Assembly: GCA_902475005.1 (NCBI GenBank)
Contig: CABRXV010000011.1
Span: forward strand, 1 to 39,726
Direction: 5' to 3'
From: CABRXV01 sp900754955
GTDB taxonomy: Bacteria > Actinomycetota > Coriobacteriia > Coriobacteriales > Eggerthellaceae
Length of the DNA: 39,726 nt
Every line of letters begins with the position of its first letter. The stretch's first letter is position 1. Positions 26,721 through 33,422 of this stretch are shown piece after piece. A model generated the notes under the pieces. It had not been told where the DNA came from. It did not search any database and saw only the letters and a program-made list of their open reading frames with translations. Made by a program: the position numbers and the translations under genes.

Positions 26721-28052
26721 GTGTTCGATCAACTGGCTGCGTGGATGGCGGGGCTGTCGTTCGTCGACATCTTCAACGGCTGCGTCTTCATCACGTTCAC
26801 CATCTGCTACACCTATCAGCTCTTTTACGTGTTCGTGGTGCTCACGCGCAAGCCGCCGGCGCGCACGGCGAAGAAAGACCACCGCTACGCCGTCCTCATC
26901 GCGGCGCGCAACGAGCGCACCGTCATCGCCGACCTCATCGCGTCCATCCGGGCGCAGAACTATCCCCAGAAGCTCATCGACATCTTCGTCATCGCTGATA
27001 ACTGCACCGACGACACCGCCGAGATCGCGCGCGGCGCGGGTGCGGTGGTGTTCGAGCGCTTCAACACCGAGCAGGTGGGCAAGGGCTACGCCCTCGACTA
27101 CGGCCTCAAGCGCATCTGGAGCGAGTTCCCCGACGCCGGCCACGAGGCGTATTTCGTGTTCGATGCCGACAACGTGCTCGACGAGAACTACTTCCGCGAG
27201 ATGAACGCCACGTTCGATTCCGGCGCGCAGGCGTCCACCTCGTACCGCAACTCCAAGAACTTCGGCTCCAACTGGATTTCAGCCGGCTACGGCATCTGGT
27301 TCATGCGCGAGGCGAAGTACCTCAACCAGGCGCGCCTGACCCTCAACACCTCGTGCGCGGTGTCGGGCACGGGCTTTTTCATCGCGGCCGACGTGCTCAA
27401 GAAGGCGGGCGGCTGGAAGTGGCACCTGCTCACCGAGGACATCGAGTTCTCCGCCTCCTCGATCACCGACGGCCTGCGCATCAGCTACACCCCGACCGCG
27501 ATGCTCTACGACGAGCAGCCCATTACCTTCATCGACTCGTGGAACCAGCGCTTCCGCTGGGCGAAGGGCTTCTACCAGGTGTTCTGGCACTATGCGGGCG
27601 GCCTGGTGCGCGGCATCGCGAAAAACCCCAAGGGCTACCGCTTCGCGTGCTATGACATGCTTGTCACGCTTGCGCCGGGCATGCTGCTCTCGGTTATCTC
27701 CATCGTGTTCAATGCGATCATCATCGTGCTGGCGCTCTCCGGTGCCATGACGGTGGGCGTGGCCATCGCGAGCTGCGCGTCGTCGATCTTCTTCTGCCTG
27801 TTCAACTTCTTCATGTTCATGTTCGTGTTCGGGTGCCTCACCACGTTCACCGAGTGGGACAACATCCGCACCACGCGCGCGAAGAAGATCGGTTACATGT
27901 TCACGTTCCCGTTCTTCCAGTTCACCTACATTCCCATCGCGCTCGTTGCGCTCGTGAAGAAGGCCACGTGGAAGCCGATCAAGCACTCCATCTCGGTGGA
28001 CGTTGCCGAGTTCTCCGAGGCCGCCGCCAAGAAGGAGAACCCCGAAGCTTAG
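26721..28052 (+). CDS. Family 2 glycosyltransferase, membrane-bound, processive type
   Basis: A 443-residue inverting GT2 enzyme resembling bacterial cellulose, hyaluronan or poly-N-acetylglucosamine synthases. After one N-terminal membrane helix (about 16-40) comes the catalytic domain: VLIAARNE, IADNCTDD (91-98), DAD (148-150), TED (238-240) and QRFRW (276-280), the full D,D,D,QxxRW set. Three or more helices follow (about 312-380 and 390-425). The GTG at 26721 is preceded by GAAGAGGGGG and gives the normal start MFDQLAAWM. It is transcribed alone, between ahcY and comF, with two hairpins at the 3' end. The sugar and product are unknown; no partner exporter or deacetylase lies beside it. 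Confidence 0.9.
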   Translation: MFDQLAAWMAGLSFVDIFNGCVFITFTICYTYQLFYVFVVLTRKPPARTAKKDHRYAVLIAARNERTVIADLIASIRAQNYPQKLIDIFVIADNCTDDTAEIARGAGAVVFERFNTEQVGKGYALDYGLKRIWSEFPDAGHEAYFVFDADNVLDENYFREMNATFDSGAQASTSYRNSKNFGSNWISAGYGIWFMREAKYLNQARLTLNTSCAVSGTGFFIAADVLKKAGGWKWHLLTEDIEFSASSITDGLRISYTPTAMLYDEQPITFIDSWNQRFRWAKGFYQVFWHYAGGLVRGIAKNPKGYRFACYDMLVTLAPGMLLSVISIVFNAIIIVLALSGAMTVGVAIASCASSIFFCLFNFFMFMFVFGCLTTFTEWDNIRTTRAKKIGYMFTFPFFQFTYIPIALVALVKKATWKPIKHSISVDVAEFSEAAAKKENPEA

Positions 28053-28066
28053 CGGATGCGTGCGCC

Positions 28067-28151
28067 GGCTGATGACGAGCGGTCGTCTCTCCACGGCATC
28101 AGCCCCGTTTTTTGATGGCAAGTGGAAGTCGTTTGCCATCAGCGTCGTTTT
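28067..28151 (+). terminator. Double terminator-like hairpins after the glycosyltransferase
   Basis: GGCTGATG (28067-28074) pairs with CATCAGCC (28097-28104), with an inner ACGA/TCGT stem, followed by CCGTTTTTT. Directly after it TGATGGCAA (28113-28121) pairs with TTGCCATCA (28133-28141), followed by GCGTCGTTTTG. Both point along the plus strand. Confidence 0.65.
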
Positions 28152-28184
28152 GCTCCTGTGTTGTGCGCGTCGGCGTGTCGCGGC

Positions 28185-28946
28185 TCAGCTCCAGGCGCGG
28201 GCGAAGGTGAGCCCGTAGACCGTCTTTGTGCCGCCGCTTTGCAGCGCTTCCGCCGCGCTATAGAGCGTGGCGCCCGTCGTGCATACGTCGTCCACGAGAA
28301 TCACCGTATCTGGCACTGTCGCCCCTGCAAGCAGAGTCATGCGGCCGCTGAGGTTGGCAAGTCGCTGCGTGCGCGAGAGTTTGCGCTGGTCGCGGCTGTG
28401 CGGGCGTGCGAGCACGGGTGCCACTTCGAGGGCGAGCGCCTCGGCGACGTCGTGCGCGATCTTCTCGGCGTGATCGAACCCGCGCCTCCGGCGTGCGGCG
28501 CTCGTAGCGGGCACGAAGGCCACGGCGGGAGGGCGTCCGTCCTGCGGCGCGGTCCAGCTCGGCGGAACATAGCGTGCCATGACCTGCGCGATGACGGCGC
28601 TGAGCCGCCGTTCTCCCTGGTCCTTGTAGGCGAGAACGATGCGCCGTGCGCTTCGATCGAGTACGACGGCGCTTGCGAGCGCGGCAAGCGGCAGCTCGGT
28701 GCGGCCACCCGATGCGAGCATGGTGGCATTGCATTCGGTACATTGCACGCGTCCGAACGGGGCGCCGCAACGAGGGCAGGCGCGCCACGTGTCGATGAAC
28801 GCGAGGGCGCGGGCGCACGCGTCGCAGATGAGCTCGCCGGGCAGATCGCACACGGCGCAGCGCGTGGGCCAGATCGTCTCGCAGGCCACGTCGAGGGCGG
28901 CTCGTCCGCACGCGGCCGCGACTTCTTTCCAAGATGCTTTCGCCAT
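28185..28946 (-). CDS. ComF-family phosphoribosyltransferase-like protein
   Basis: ComFC/ComF relatives take part in DNA uptake in competent bacteria and carry a type I phosphoribosyltransferase fold. The 253-residue protein has the N-terminal double zinc-ribbon (CAVC at 30-33, CDAC at 41-44, then CPRC and CTEC), RSARRIVLAYKDQGERR typical of the family, and the PRPP-binding loop VILVDDVCTTGATL near the C-terminus. The ATG at 28946 gives a standard length but has no strong ribosome binding site; the frame is open further upstream to 29177. The gene is divergent from the structured RNA region at 29222. I see nothing else in the bases between 28947 and 29200. Confidence 0.88.
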   Translation of the reverse strand: MAKASWKEVAAACGRAALDVACETIWPTRCAVCDLPGELICDACARALAFIDTWRACPRCGAPFGRVQCTECNATMLASGGRTELPLAALASAVVLDRSARRIVLAYKDQGERRLSAVIAQVMARYVPPSWTAPQDGRPPAVAFVPATSAARRRRGFDHAEKIAHDVAEALALEVAPVLARPHSRDQRKLSRTQRLANLSGRMTLLAGATVPDTVILVDDVCTTGATLYSAAEALQSGGTKTVYGLTFARAWS

Positions 28947-29205
28947 GGCCCGAGCGTAGGCGCGTGCTGCCTGCTTTCGTTGGCGGCGGCATGGTGTCAG
29001 CCTTTCGCCGCGCTGCTGCGGAACCGGCGGACATCTGACACAGATCAAGCAGAAGGCGCGCTTCGGTCTGGTGCGGTTCACGCGGTGCGCCGGCAGCATT
29101 CCGGCGTGCAGCAAACGCCGCGTCGATCCTCGGCGCCGCTCGATTCCGTCGCGTACGCATCTGCGTGTGAAGTGCATTCATACGTCGCTGTTCTGCGCTT
29201 TTATC

Positions 29206-29214
29206 TGCTACACT
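29206..29214 (+). promoter_or_regulatory. Extended -10 promoter of the structured RNA
   Basis: TGCTACACT is an extended -10 box (TGnTACACT). Initiation 7-8 bases downstream would start the transcript at about 29221-29222, exactly at the first bases of the closing stem described next. Confidence 0.5.
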
Positions 29215-29221
29215 GAGAAAT

Positions 29222-29452
29222 TGCTTCTTTCGAGTCTGTAGTTGCGGGAGCGTTTGCTCCCTAGTCCATGGCAGATGCGGTCGAAAGGATCCACGTAAGC
29301 CGCCTCGGCGGTGAGCATGGCGTATCCTAGGGGTAAGTCGTACCGTCCGTTTTCACGCGGCATTCGGCTGCGGCGGGCGAGAGGGTGAAACGCGCAAGCG
29401 GAGCTCCAGTACGCGAGTGTGGGGGCAAAGACTAGGTCAGTCGAAGGAAGCC
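29222..29452 (+). ncRNA. Candidate structured non-coding RNA, possibly raiA-type
   Basis: The 5' and 3' ends pair: GCTTCTTTCGA (29223-29233) with TCGAAGGAAGC (29441-29451), 11 positions with one G-U. Inside are a hairpin GGGAGC/GCTCCC (29246-29261), a second long-range stem CTAGTC (29261-29266) with GACTAG (29430-29435), and CCATG/CATGG (29266-29270 with 29316-29320). AGGAT (29286-29290) lies in the loop of that stem and matches ATCCT (29324-29328), a pseudoknot. CGTAC/GTACG (29339-29343 with 29409-29413) encloses a strong stem CGTTTTCAC/GTGAAACG (29348-29392). No open frame looks coding. From memory, the raiA RNA motif of Firmicutes and Actinobacteria has this size, is pseudoknotted, and is reported beside raiA or comFC genes, and comF is the divergent neighbour here. 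A leader riboswitch for the next gene is the main alternative. Confidence 0.5.
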
Positions 29453-29499
29453 TCGTATCGGTGCGTTCCGTCGAAGACGGTAGTATGGAGGGTTTCGTG

Positions 29500-30462
29500 G
29501 TGAAGCGATTGCGAGCAGTGGTTGCGGCGTGCGCGCTGGCGGCGTGCATGATGGTGTTCCTGGCGGGTTGCTCCGGCAGCTCGGCCAACCCCCCGGAGAC
29601 GAAGGATCCGACGGTTTCGAGTCCCGTCATCGGTGAGGACGGGACGCTGCGCGTAGGCGTCAACACCGACAACTCGCCGCTTGCCGGCATGAGCACCAAC
29701 AACGACAAGATCATCGGCGTCGATGTCGACATTGCGGCGGCGATCGCCGACGAGCTCGGCCTCAAGCTGTCGATCGTCGATGTGGGATCCGACCCCGAGG
29801 GTGCGCTTTCCGATGGCAAGGTCGACATCGTCATGGGCATCGACAGCTCCGATGCATCGTCCGATCTGTGGCTGTCTGACGAGTACCTTCCCACTGGCGT
29901 TGCTCTGTTCGCGCTCTCGTCCGAGAACACAGGGGTTCCGACGGCTGATTCCGCTCCGTCCGTCGCCGCGCAGATCTCCTCGAAGAGCGCATGGGCGGTC
30001 ACCAATAGCTTCGGCGACAGCGCGCTCAAGTCGACGAGCAATCTCGCCGACGGCTTCTCGCAGCTCGAAGCGGGCTCGGTTGATTACGTGGCTGCCGACG
30101 CGATCATCGGACTGTACGCTGCCCGTCACGAGGGTATCGACGCGAGCATCGTGGCGCTCATGGCCGATGCGAGCGGTTACTGCGTGGGCGTGGCGACCAC
30201 CAACGCCGATCTTCAGAACACGGTGAACGAGACGCTGCGCACCCTTATCGACAACGGCACGATCAACGTCATCGAGATGAAGTGGCTCGGCCAGTCGCTC
30301 GATCTCTCTGCGTTGCCGAAGATCGAGGCTACGGCAGCAAACGAGGAACCCGCTGCGGAAGAGTCCGCTGATGGTACCGCCGACGACGCGACGGCCGATA
30401 CGGTTGCCGCCGCCGAGGCCAACGATGCCGCAGCTGACGCAGAAGGCGAAGAAGCCGCCTAA
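29500..30462 (+). CDS. Amino-acid-type solute-binding lipoprotein (family 3)
   Basis: A 320-residue extracellular binding protein of the polar amino acid type. The signal peptide MKRLRAVVAACALAACMMVF ends in the lipobox LAGC (Cys24), so it should be lipid-anchored. The binding fold shows LRVGVNTDNSPLAG, GVDVDIAAAIADELGLKLSI and DGKVDIVMGIDSS, as in family 3 proteins. After the fold comes a tail of about 50 residues made almost only of Ala, Glu, Asp and Thr. GTG at 29500 (or 29497) is chosen for its distance from GGAGGG. No permease or ATPase gene is nearby, so it is an orphan component or a sensor. It lies just downstream of the structured RNA and ends at a strong terminator. Confidence 0.85.
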   Translation: MKRLRAVVAACALAACMMVFLAGCSGSSANPPETKDPTVSSPVIGEDGTLRVGVNTDNSPLAGMSTNNDKIIGVDVDIAAAIADELGLKLSIVDVGSDPEGALSDGKVDIVMGIDSSDASSDLWLSDEYLPTGVALFALSSENTGVPTADSAPSVAAQISSKSAWAVTNSFGDSALKSTSNLADGFSQLEAGSVDYVAADAIIGLYAARHEGIDASIVALMADASGYCVGVATTNADLQNTVNETLRTLIDNGTINVIEMKWLGQSLDLSALPKIEATAANEEPAAEESADGTADDATADTVAAAEANDAAADAEGEEAA

Positions 30463-30489
30463 GGCGCATTCGAGCAAACATATGCATGG

Positions 30490-30518
30490 GAAGGGGGTCG
30501 CAAGGCCCTCTTCTTTTT
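30490..30518 (+). terminator. Rho-independent terminator of the binding-protein gene
   Basis: GAAGGGGGTC (30490-30499), loop GCAA, GGCCCTCTTC (30504-30513) form a 10-bp stem with two G-U pairs, followed by TTTTT (30514-30518). Confidence 0.9.
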
Positions 30519-30535
30519 GCGCGACGCGGTCTTGC

Positions 30536-30648
30536 GCGCGCCTGTCTATGTTCGCTCTCGCGCGTTCGTCCGCGTTCGCTCTTGCGTGCGCTCGTCTCCG
30601 CACGTTCTCGCCCACGTTCGCCTGTGTTCGCTTTCGCGTGCGGCGGGT
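30536..30648. repeat. Degenerate GTTCGCTCTCGCGC-type low-complexity array
   Basis: Eight or more loosely repeated 10-16 base units of the form (G)TTCGCYCTYGCGYGCG run without a fixed period. The 588-base gap 30463-31050 contains no gene I can support; it holds a terminator at each end, this array and the long inverted repeat below. Confidence 0.5.
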
Positions 30649-30667
30649 TGTTCCGAAAAAATGCACG

Positions 30668-30827
30668 TTTTTCACCGAAGTATGCACGTGCATGCGTCGC
30701 GAAACGGCCAGAGCTCGCGCAACGCTGCCCGCTGTGCACAAAACCCCAGGTCGCGAGCTTGGATCCTGCGCGCCGTCGGCGGGTGGCGAACGTCCCCTTG
30801 CTCCCGCCCGCATACTTCGGTGAAAAA
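30668..30827. repeat. Perfect 18-bp inverted repeat with 124-base spacer
   Basis: TTTTTCACCGAAGTATGC at 30668-30685 occurs as its exact reverse complement at 30810-30827. A separate 12-bp palindrome, ATGCACGTGCAT, sits at 30682-30693 over the end of the left arm. The gap lies between the binding-protein gene and the convergent suf genes. Confidence 0.8.
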
Positions 30828-30987
30828 TCGGAAGAAATTTCCCGTAACGTGTCCCGTTCGAGAAAAGAGGCCGCGTTCGCGAACCGAGACGCGCGCCAAC
30901 ACGCGCATCGGATCGCGATGCTCGTGCTGATGATGACCGCGTCCGCCTTCCGCGTGCCAACGCGCGCACCGAATCAAGCGCGCACGC

Positions 30988-31020
30988 AAAAAGGCCCGCG
31001 ACGAATCCGCTGCGGGCCTT
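30988..31020 (-). terminator. Rho-independent terminator of the suf genes
   Basis: On the minus strand AAGGCCCGC (31020-31012) pairs perfectly with GCGGGCCTT (30999-30991), followed by a T run (complement of AAAAA at 30988-30992). It lies 30 bases after the sufB-like stop. Confidence 0.88.
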
Positions 31021-31050
31021 GGCTTCAAAAACGCTCTGCGCGCGCTGGCG

Positions 31051-31980
31051 CTAGTTCAGGAAGTCGTCGATGATCTCCTGCTCGGCCTCCTCCTCGGTGA
31101 GACCGAGGGTCATGAGCTTGACGATCTGGTCACCGGCGATCTTGCCGATTGCGGCCTCGTGGATGAGCTGGGCATCCTCGCTTGCGGCCTCGATGCCCGG
31201 GATCGCCTTCACCTTGGCGTTGCCCATGATGATGGCGTCGCACTGCACGTGGCCGTGGCATTTCGCCTCGCCAATGACGAGCGGGTTGAAGATCTGCACC
31301 GAGTCATCCTGAGCGACCGAGCGCGAGATCACCTGAACGCTCGCGTCCTCGCCCTTGAGCTCGATCTTCATGTTCGAGGTGGCCTCCTGCTTGTCGTGCG
31401 TCAGTAGCTTCTCGATGAGCACGAGCTTCGCGCCCGCGGCCAGCTCGGCGTTGGTGTCGCGCACCGTGGAGGTCACGCCGCGCAGCTGCACCATTTCCAT
31501 CTCGCAGTAGGAGTTCTCCTCCTGATAGACGTTGGTGGTGGGATTGAGGATGCGCTCGCCGGTGCCTTCGCCCTCGCCGTAGTGCTTCTCAACGTACACG
31601 ACGCGGCTGTTCTTGCCGACATAGAAGCTGTGGATGCCGTCGTGCTCGGACGCCTGGTGGCTCGAGTTGTGGATGCCGCAGCCAGCGACGATCTTCACGT
31701 CGCAGTCCTCGCCGATGTAGAACGTGTTGTACACGACGTCCTTAAGACCCGCCTGCGTGACGATGACGGGAATGTACACCGTCTCGCCCTTGGTGCCGTC
31801 CTTGATGCGGATGTCGATGCCGGGGTGGTCGGTTTTCGTCTCGATGTCGATGAACGCCGAGGAATGGCGTTCGACGAGCTGTCCGTCTTTGCGGATGTTG
31901 AAGGCGCCCTTCGGCATGCCGTGAATGTTGGCGATCTCGGCGAGCAGGTTCTCGTCGATGGGGGAAAGATCAACAGCCAT
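31051..31980 (-). CDS. SufB/SufD-like Fe-S cluster scaffold, short form (SmsB type)
   Basis: Partner of the ATPase encoded just upstream; together they form the scaffold on which Fe-S clusters are built. The 309-residue protein is much shorter than E. coli SufB (about 495) and has only the beta-helix core and the C-terminal helices. HNSSHQASEHDGIHSFYVG, KCHGHVQCDAIIMG, IPGIEA and HEAAIGKIAGDQIVKLMTLGLTEEEAEQ are typical of the family. The ATG at 31980 follows TAGGAG at good spacing, 52 bases after sufC. The pair without sufD, sufS, sufU or sufE matches the minimal SMS (SmsCB) form described in anaerobes and Archaea. The cysteine desulfurase and sulfur carrier would have to be elsewhere in the genome. 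Confidence 0.9.
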   Translation of the reverse strand: MAVDLSPIDENLLAEIANIHGMPKGAFNIRKDGQLVERHSSAFIDIETKTDHPGIDIRIKDGTKGETVYIPVIVTQAGLKDVVYNTFYIGEDCDVKIVAGCGIHNSSHQASEHDGIHSFYVGKNSRVVYVEKHYGEGEGTGERILNPTTNVYQEENSYCEMEMVQLRGVTSTVRDTNAELAAGAKLVLIEKLLTHDKQEATSNMKIELKGEDASVQVISRSVAQDDSVQIFNPLVIGEAKCHGHVQCDAIIMGNAKVKAIPGIEAASEDAQLIHEAAIGKIAGDQIVKLMTLGLTEEEAEQEIIDDFLN

Positions 31981-32032
31981 GGTTGACTCCTATCTGATGA
32001 AGCGCGGTGCCACAGGGGCCGCGCAGAGGGTG

Positions 32033-32803
32033 TTAGCAGGTGGTGGGGATCTCGGTCAGGTGCAGCTCGGTGGGCTCGGAGAGCTGGCAGCCGGGCACGC
32101 CCTTCGACACGAAGCCGAGCTGCGGCATGAGCTCCTCGGGCGTGCCTGTGCGCTCGACGTGGCCGTCGCGCAAAAGCACGATCTCATCGGCGAGCTGGAT
32201 GATGCGCTCCTGGTGCGAGATGATCACGATCGAGCGGCCGTCGCGCGCCTCGTGGATGTTGCGGAACGTCTCGGTGAGGCGATCGAAGCTCCACAGGTCG
32301 ATGCCAGCTTCGGGCTCGTCGTAGATGGCGAGCTTCGGGTCGCGCGCGAGGATCGTGGCGATCTCGATGCGCTTCACCTCGCCGCCCGACAGCGACTTGT
32401 CGACCTCGCGGGTGAGGTAAGCTGCCGAGCACAGGCCCACCTTCGCAAGGTACTCGTTGCAGGCGAGCATCGGCAGCTTCTTGCCCGCGGCGATGTCGAG
32501 GAGCTTCTTCACCTTCATGCCCTTGAAACGCGCGGGCTGCTGAAAGCCGTAGCCGATGCCGAGGTTGGCGCGCTCGGTGATGGCCATGTTGGTGATATCC
32601 TGACCGTCGAAGATGATCTGGCCGCTCGTGGGCTTCTCGATGCCCATGATGAGCTTGGCGAGCGTGGACTTGCCGCCGCCGTTGGGTCCGGTGATGACCG
32701 TGAAGCGGTCGTCGGGGATGGTGAGCGACAGGTCGTCGATGATGCGCTTGGTGGCGCCGTCTTCGGTCCTCACCTCGAAGACGATGTTCTTCAGTTCAAG
32801 CAT
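32033..32803 (-). CDS. sufC: SufC-type Fe-S assembly ATPase (SmsC)
   Basis: ABC-type ATPase that drives Fe-S cluster assembly on the SufB-like scaffold; it is cytosolic and has no transporter partner. In 256 residues it has Walker A GPNGGGKST (39-47), signature LSGGEVKRIEIA (138-149) and Walker B LAIYDEPEAGIDLWS, where GIDLWS is characteristic of the SMS/archaeal SufC group. The ATG at 32803 is preceded on the minus strand by GACGGAG. The frame stays open far upstream (to 33538), but that part is GC-rich repeat DNA without a ribosome binding site. It is the first gene of the two-gene operon. Confidence 0.94.
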   Translation of the reverse strand: MLELKNIVFEVRTEDGATKRIIDDLSLTIPDDRFTVITGPNGGGKSTLAKLIMGIEKPTSGQIIFDGQDITNMAITERANLGIGYGFQQPARFKGMKVKKLLDIAAGKKLPMLACNEYLAKVGLCSAAYLTREVDKSLSGGEVKRIEIATILARDPKLAIYDEPEAGIDLWSFDRLTETFRNIHEARDGRSIVIISHQERIIQLADEIVLLRDGHVERTGTPEELMPQLGFVSKGVPGCQLSEPTELHLTEIPTTC

Positions 32804-32948
32804 TACGTTCTCCGTCTCTTCGTGCGCCGCATTTCTCGTCTCATGCTGCTGCGGCGCGGCAATTTCACGGGCATATTCTATAGCAAATCGAGGAGAAGAT
32901 GCCCCATCAGTGCTCAAGGCGAGTATACACAAGTAAAGAGGGAATGAA

Positions 32949-32976
32949 AGCATAAATGCTAGTAATTTAGTAACAA
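32949..32976 (-). promoter_or_regulatory. Promoter region of the suf genes
   Basis: On the minus strand TTGTTA (32976-32971) and TATGCT (32954-32949) are separated by 16 bases. A second candidate -10, TATACT, lies at 32927-32922 and a third, TATAGAAT, at 32882-32875. This AT-rich island of about 110 bases (32875-32985) stands out in the GC-rich surroundings and leaves a leader of 70-140 bases before sufC. Confidence 0.5.
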
Positions 32977-33108
32977 TTATGAAAACGGAACGCAGAAGGT
33001 GCGGAAGGGGAACGCGAGGGCGGGGAAGAAGCGAGGAAAGAAGGCGGGGGAGATGTGGGGAAGAAGGCGGAAAAGGTGCAGAAGAGGGGGCGGGACGCGT
33101 TGTGCGCA

Positions 33109-33313
33109 GATGCCCAGCGCCGCAGTCGCCCGTCGCGTCCGCGGATGCCCGGTGTCGCGGTCGTCCGCCGCGCGCATGTCTGGTCGAGCTTGATCGGTGT
33201 AAACGGCGAAAGGGGCGGGTCGCCCCTTTCGCGCATATGCCCGGTGCCGCGGTCGCTTGCTGTGTCCGCGGATGCCCGGCGCCGCAGTCGCTCATCGCCC
33301 GCGGATGCCACGC
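33109..33313. repeat. Interrupted 33-36-bp tandem repeat with central hairpin
   Basis: Units close to GATGCCCGGCGCCGCAGTCG plus YYCRTCGCGTCCGCG lie at 33109-33143, 33144-33175, 33235-33270 and 33271-33303, with a stub at 33304-33313. Between the second and third copies a perfect 11-bp hairpin, CGAAAGGGGCG with CGCCCCTTTCG (33207-33231, loop GGT), has no T run on either side. The gap 32804-33422 holds this array, a purine-rich stretch (about 33000-33100) and the suf promoter, but no gene. Confidence 0.65.
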
Positions 33314-33327
33314 GTACGGTAAACAGG

Positions 33328-33333
33328 TAGAAT
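33328..33333 (+). promoter_or_regulatory. -10 box upstream of the M16C protease
   Basis: TAGAAT directly after the tandem repeat, 90 bases before the protease start; no clear -35. The GGTAGAAT context differs from the GCTAGAAT boxes before secA, the transketolase genes and ftsE. Confidence 0.35.
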
Positions 33334-33422
33334 GCTCGGTGGAAAAATCAGGGCCCGTCCTGCGCGCCGCCGTCTGCGTCGTGCGCGGGGTTGGGTGCCT
33401 CTTCTCGCGTGAAAGGCTCATC

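Noticed and set aside
29222..29452. Identity as RNase P RNA, SRP RNA, tmRNA or 6S RNA
   Set aside because: The RNase P GAGGAAAGTCC core, the SRP GGAAGGAAGCA apical loop context and the tmRNA tRNA-like end are missing. A 6S RNA is a single long hairpin with a central bubble, which does not fit the side hairpins and pseudoknot.
30519..31050. Arg/Ser-rich open frames between the binding-protein and suf genes
   Set aside because: They arise from the CG-rich degenerate array, overlap both terminators and show no protein-like composition.
33207..33231. Perfect 11-bp hairpin as a terminator
   Set aside because: There is no T run after the stem on either strand, so it is treated only as part of the repeat region.
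32979..33422. Upstream extension of the M16C protease
   Set aside because: The frame passes through tandem repeats and a purine tract. The ATG at 33423 has a ribosome binding site and matches the family N-terminus.
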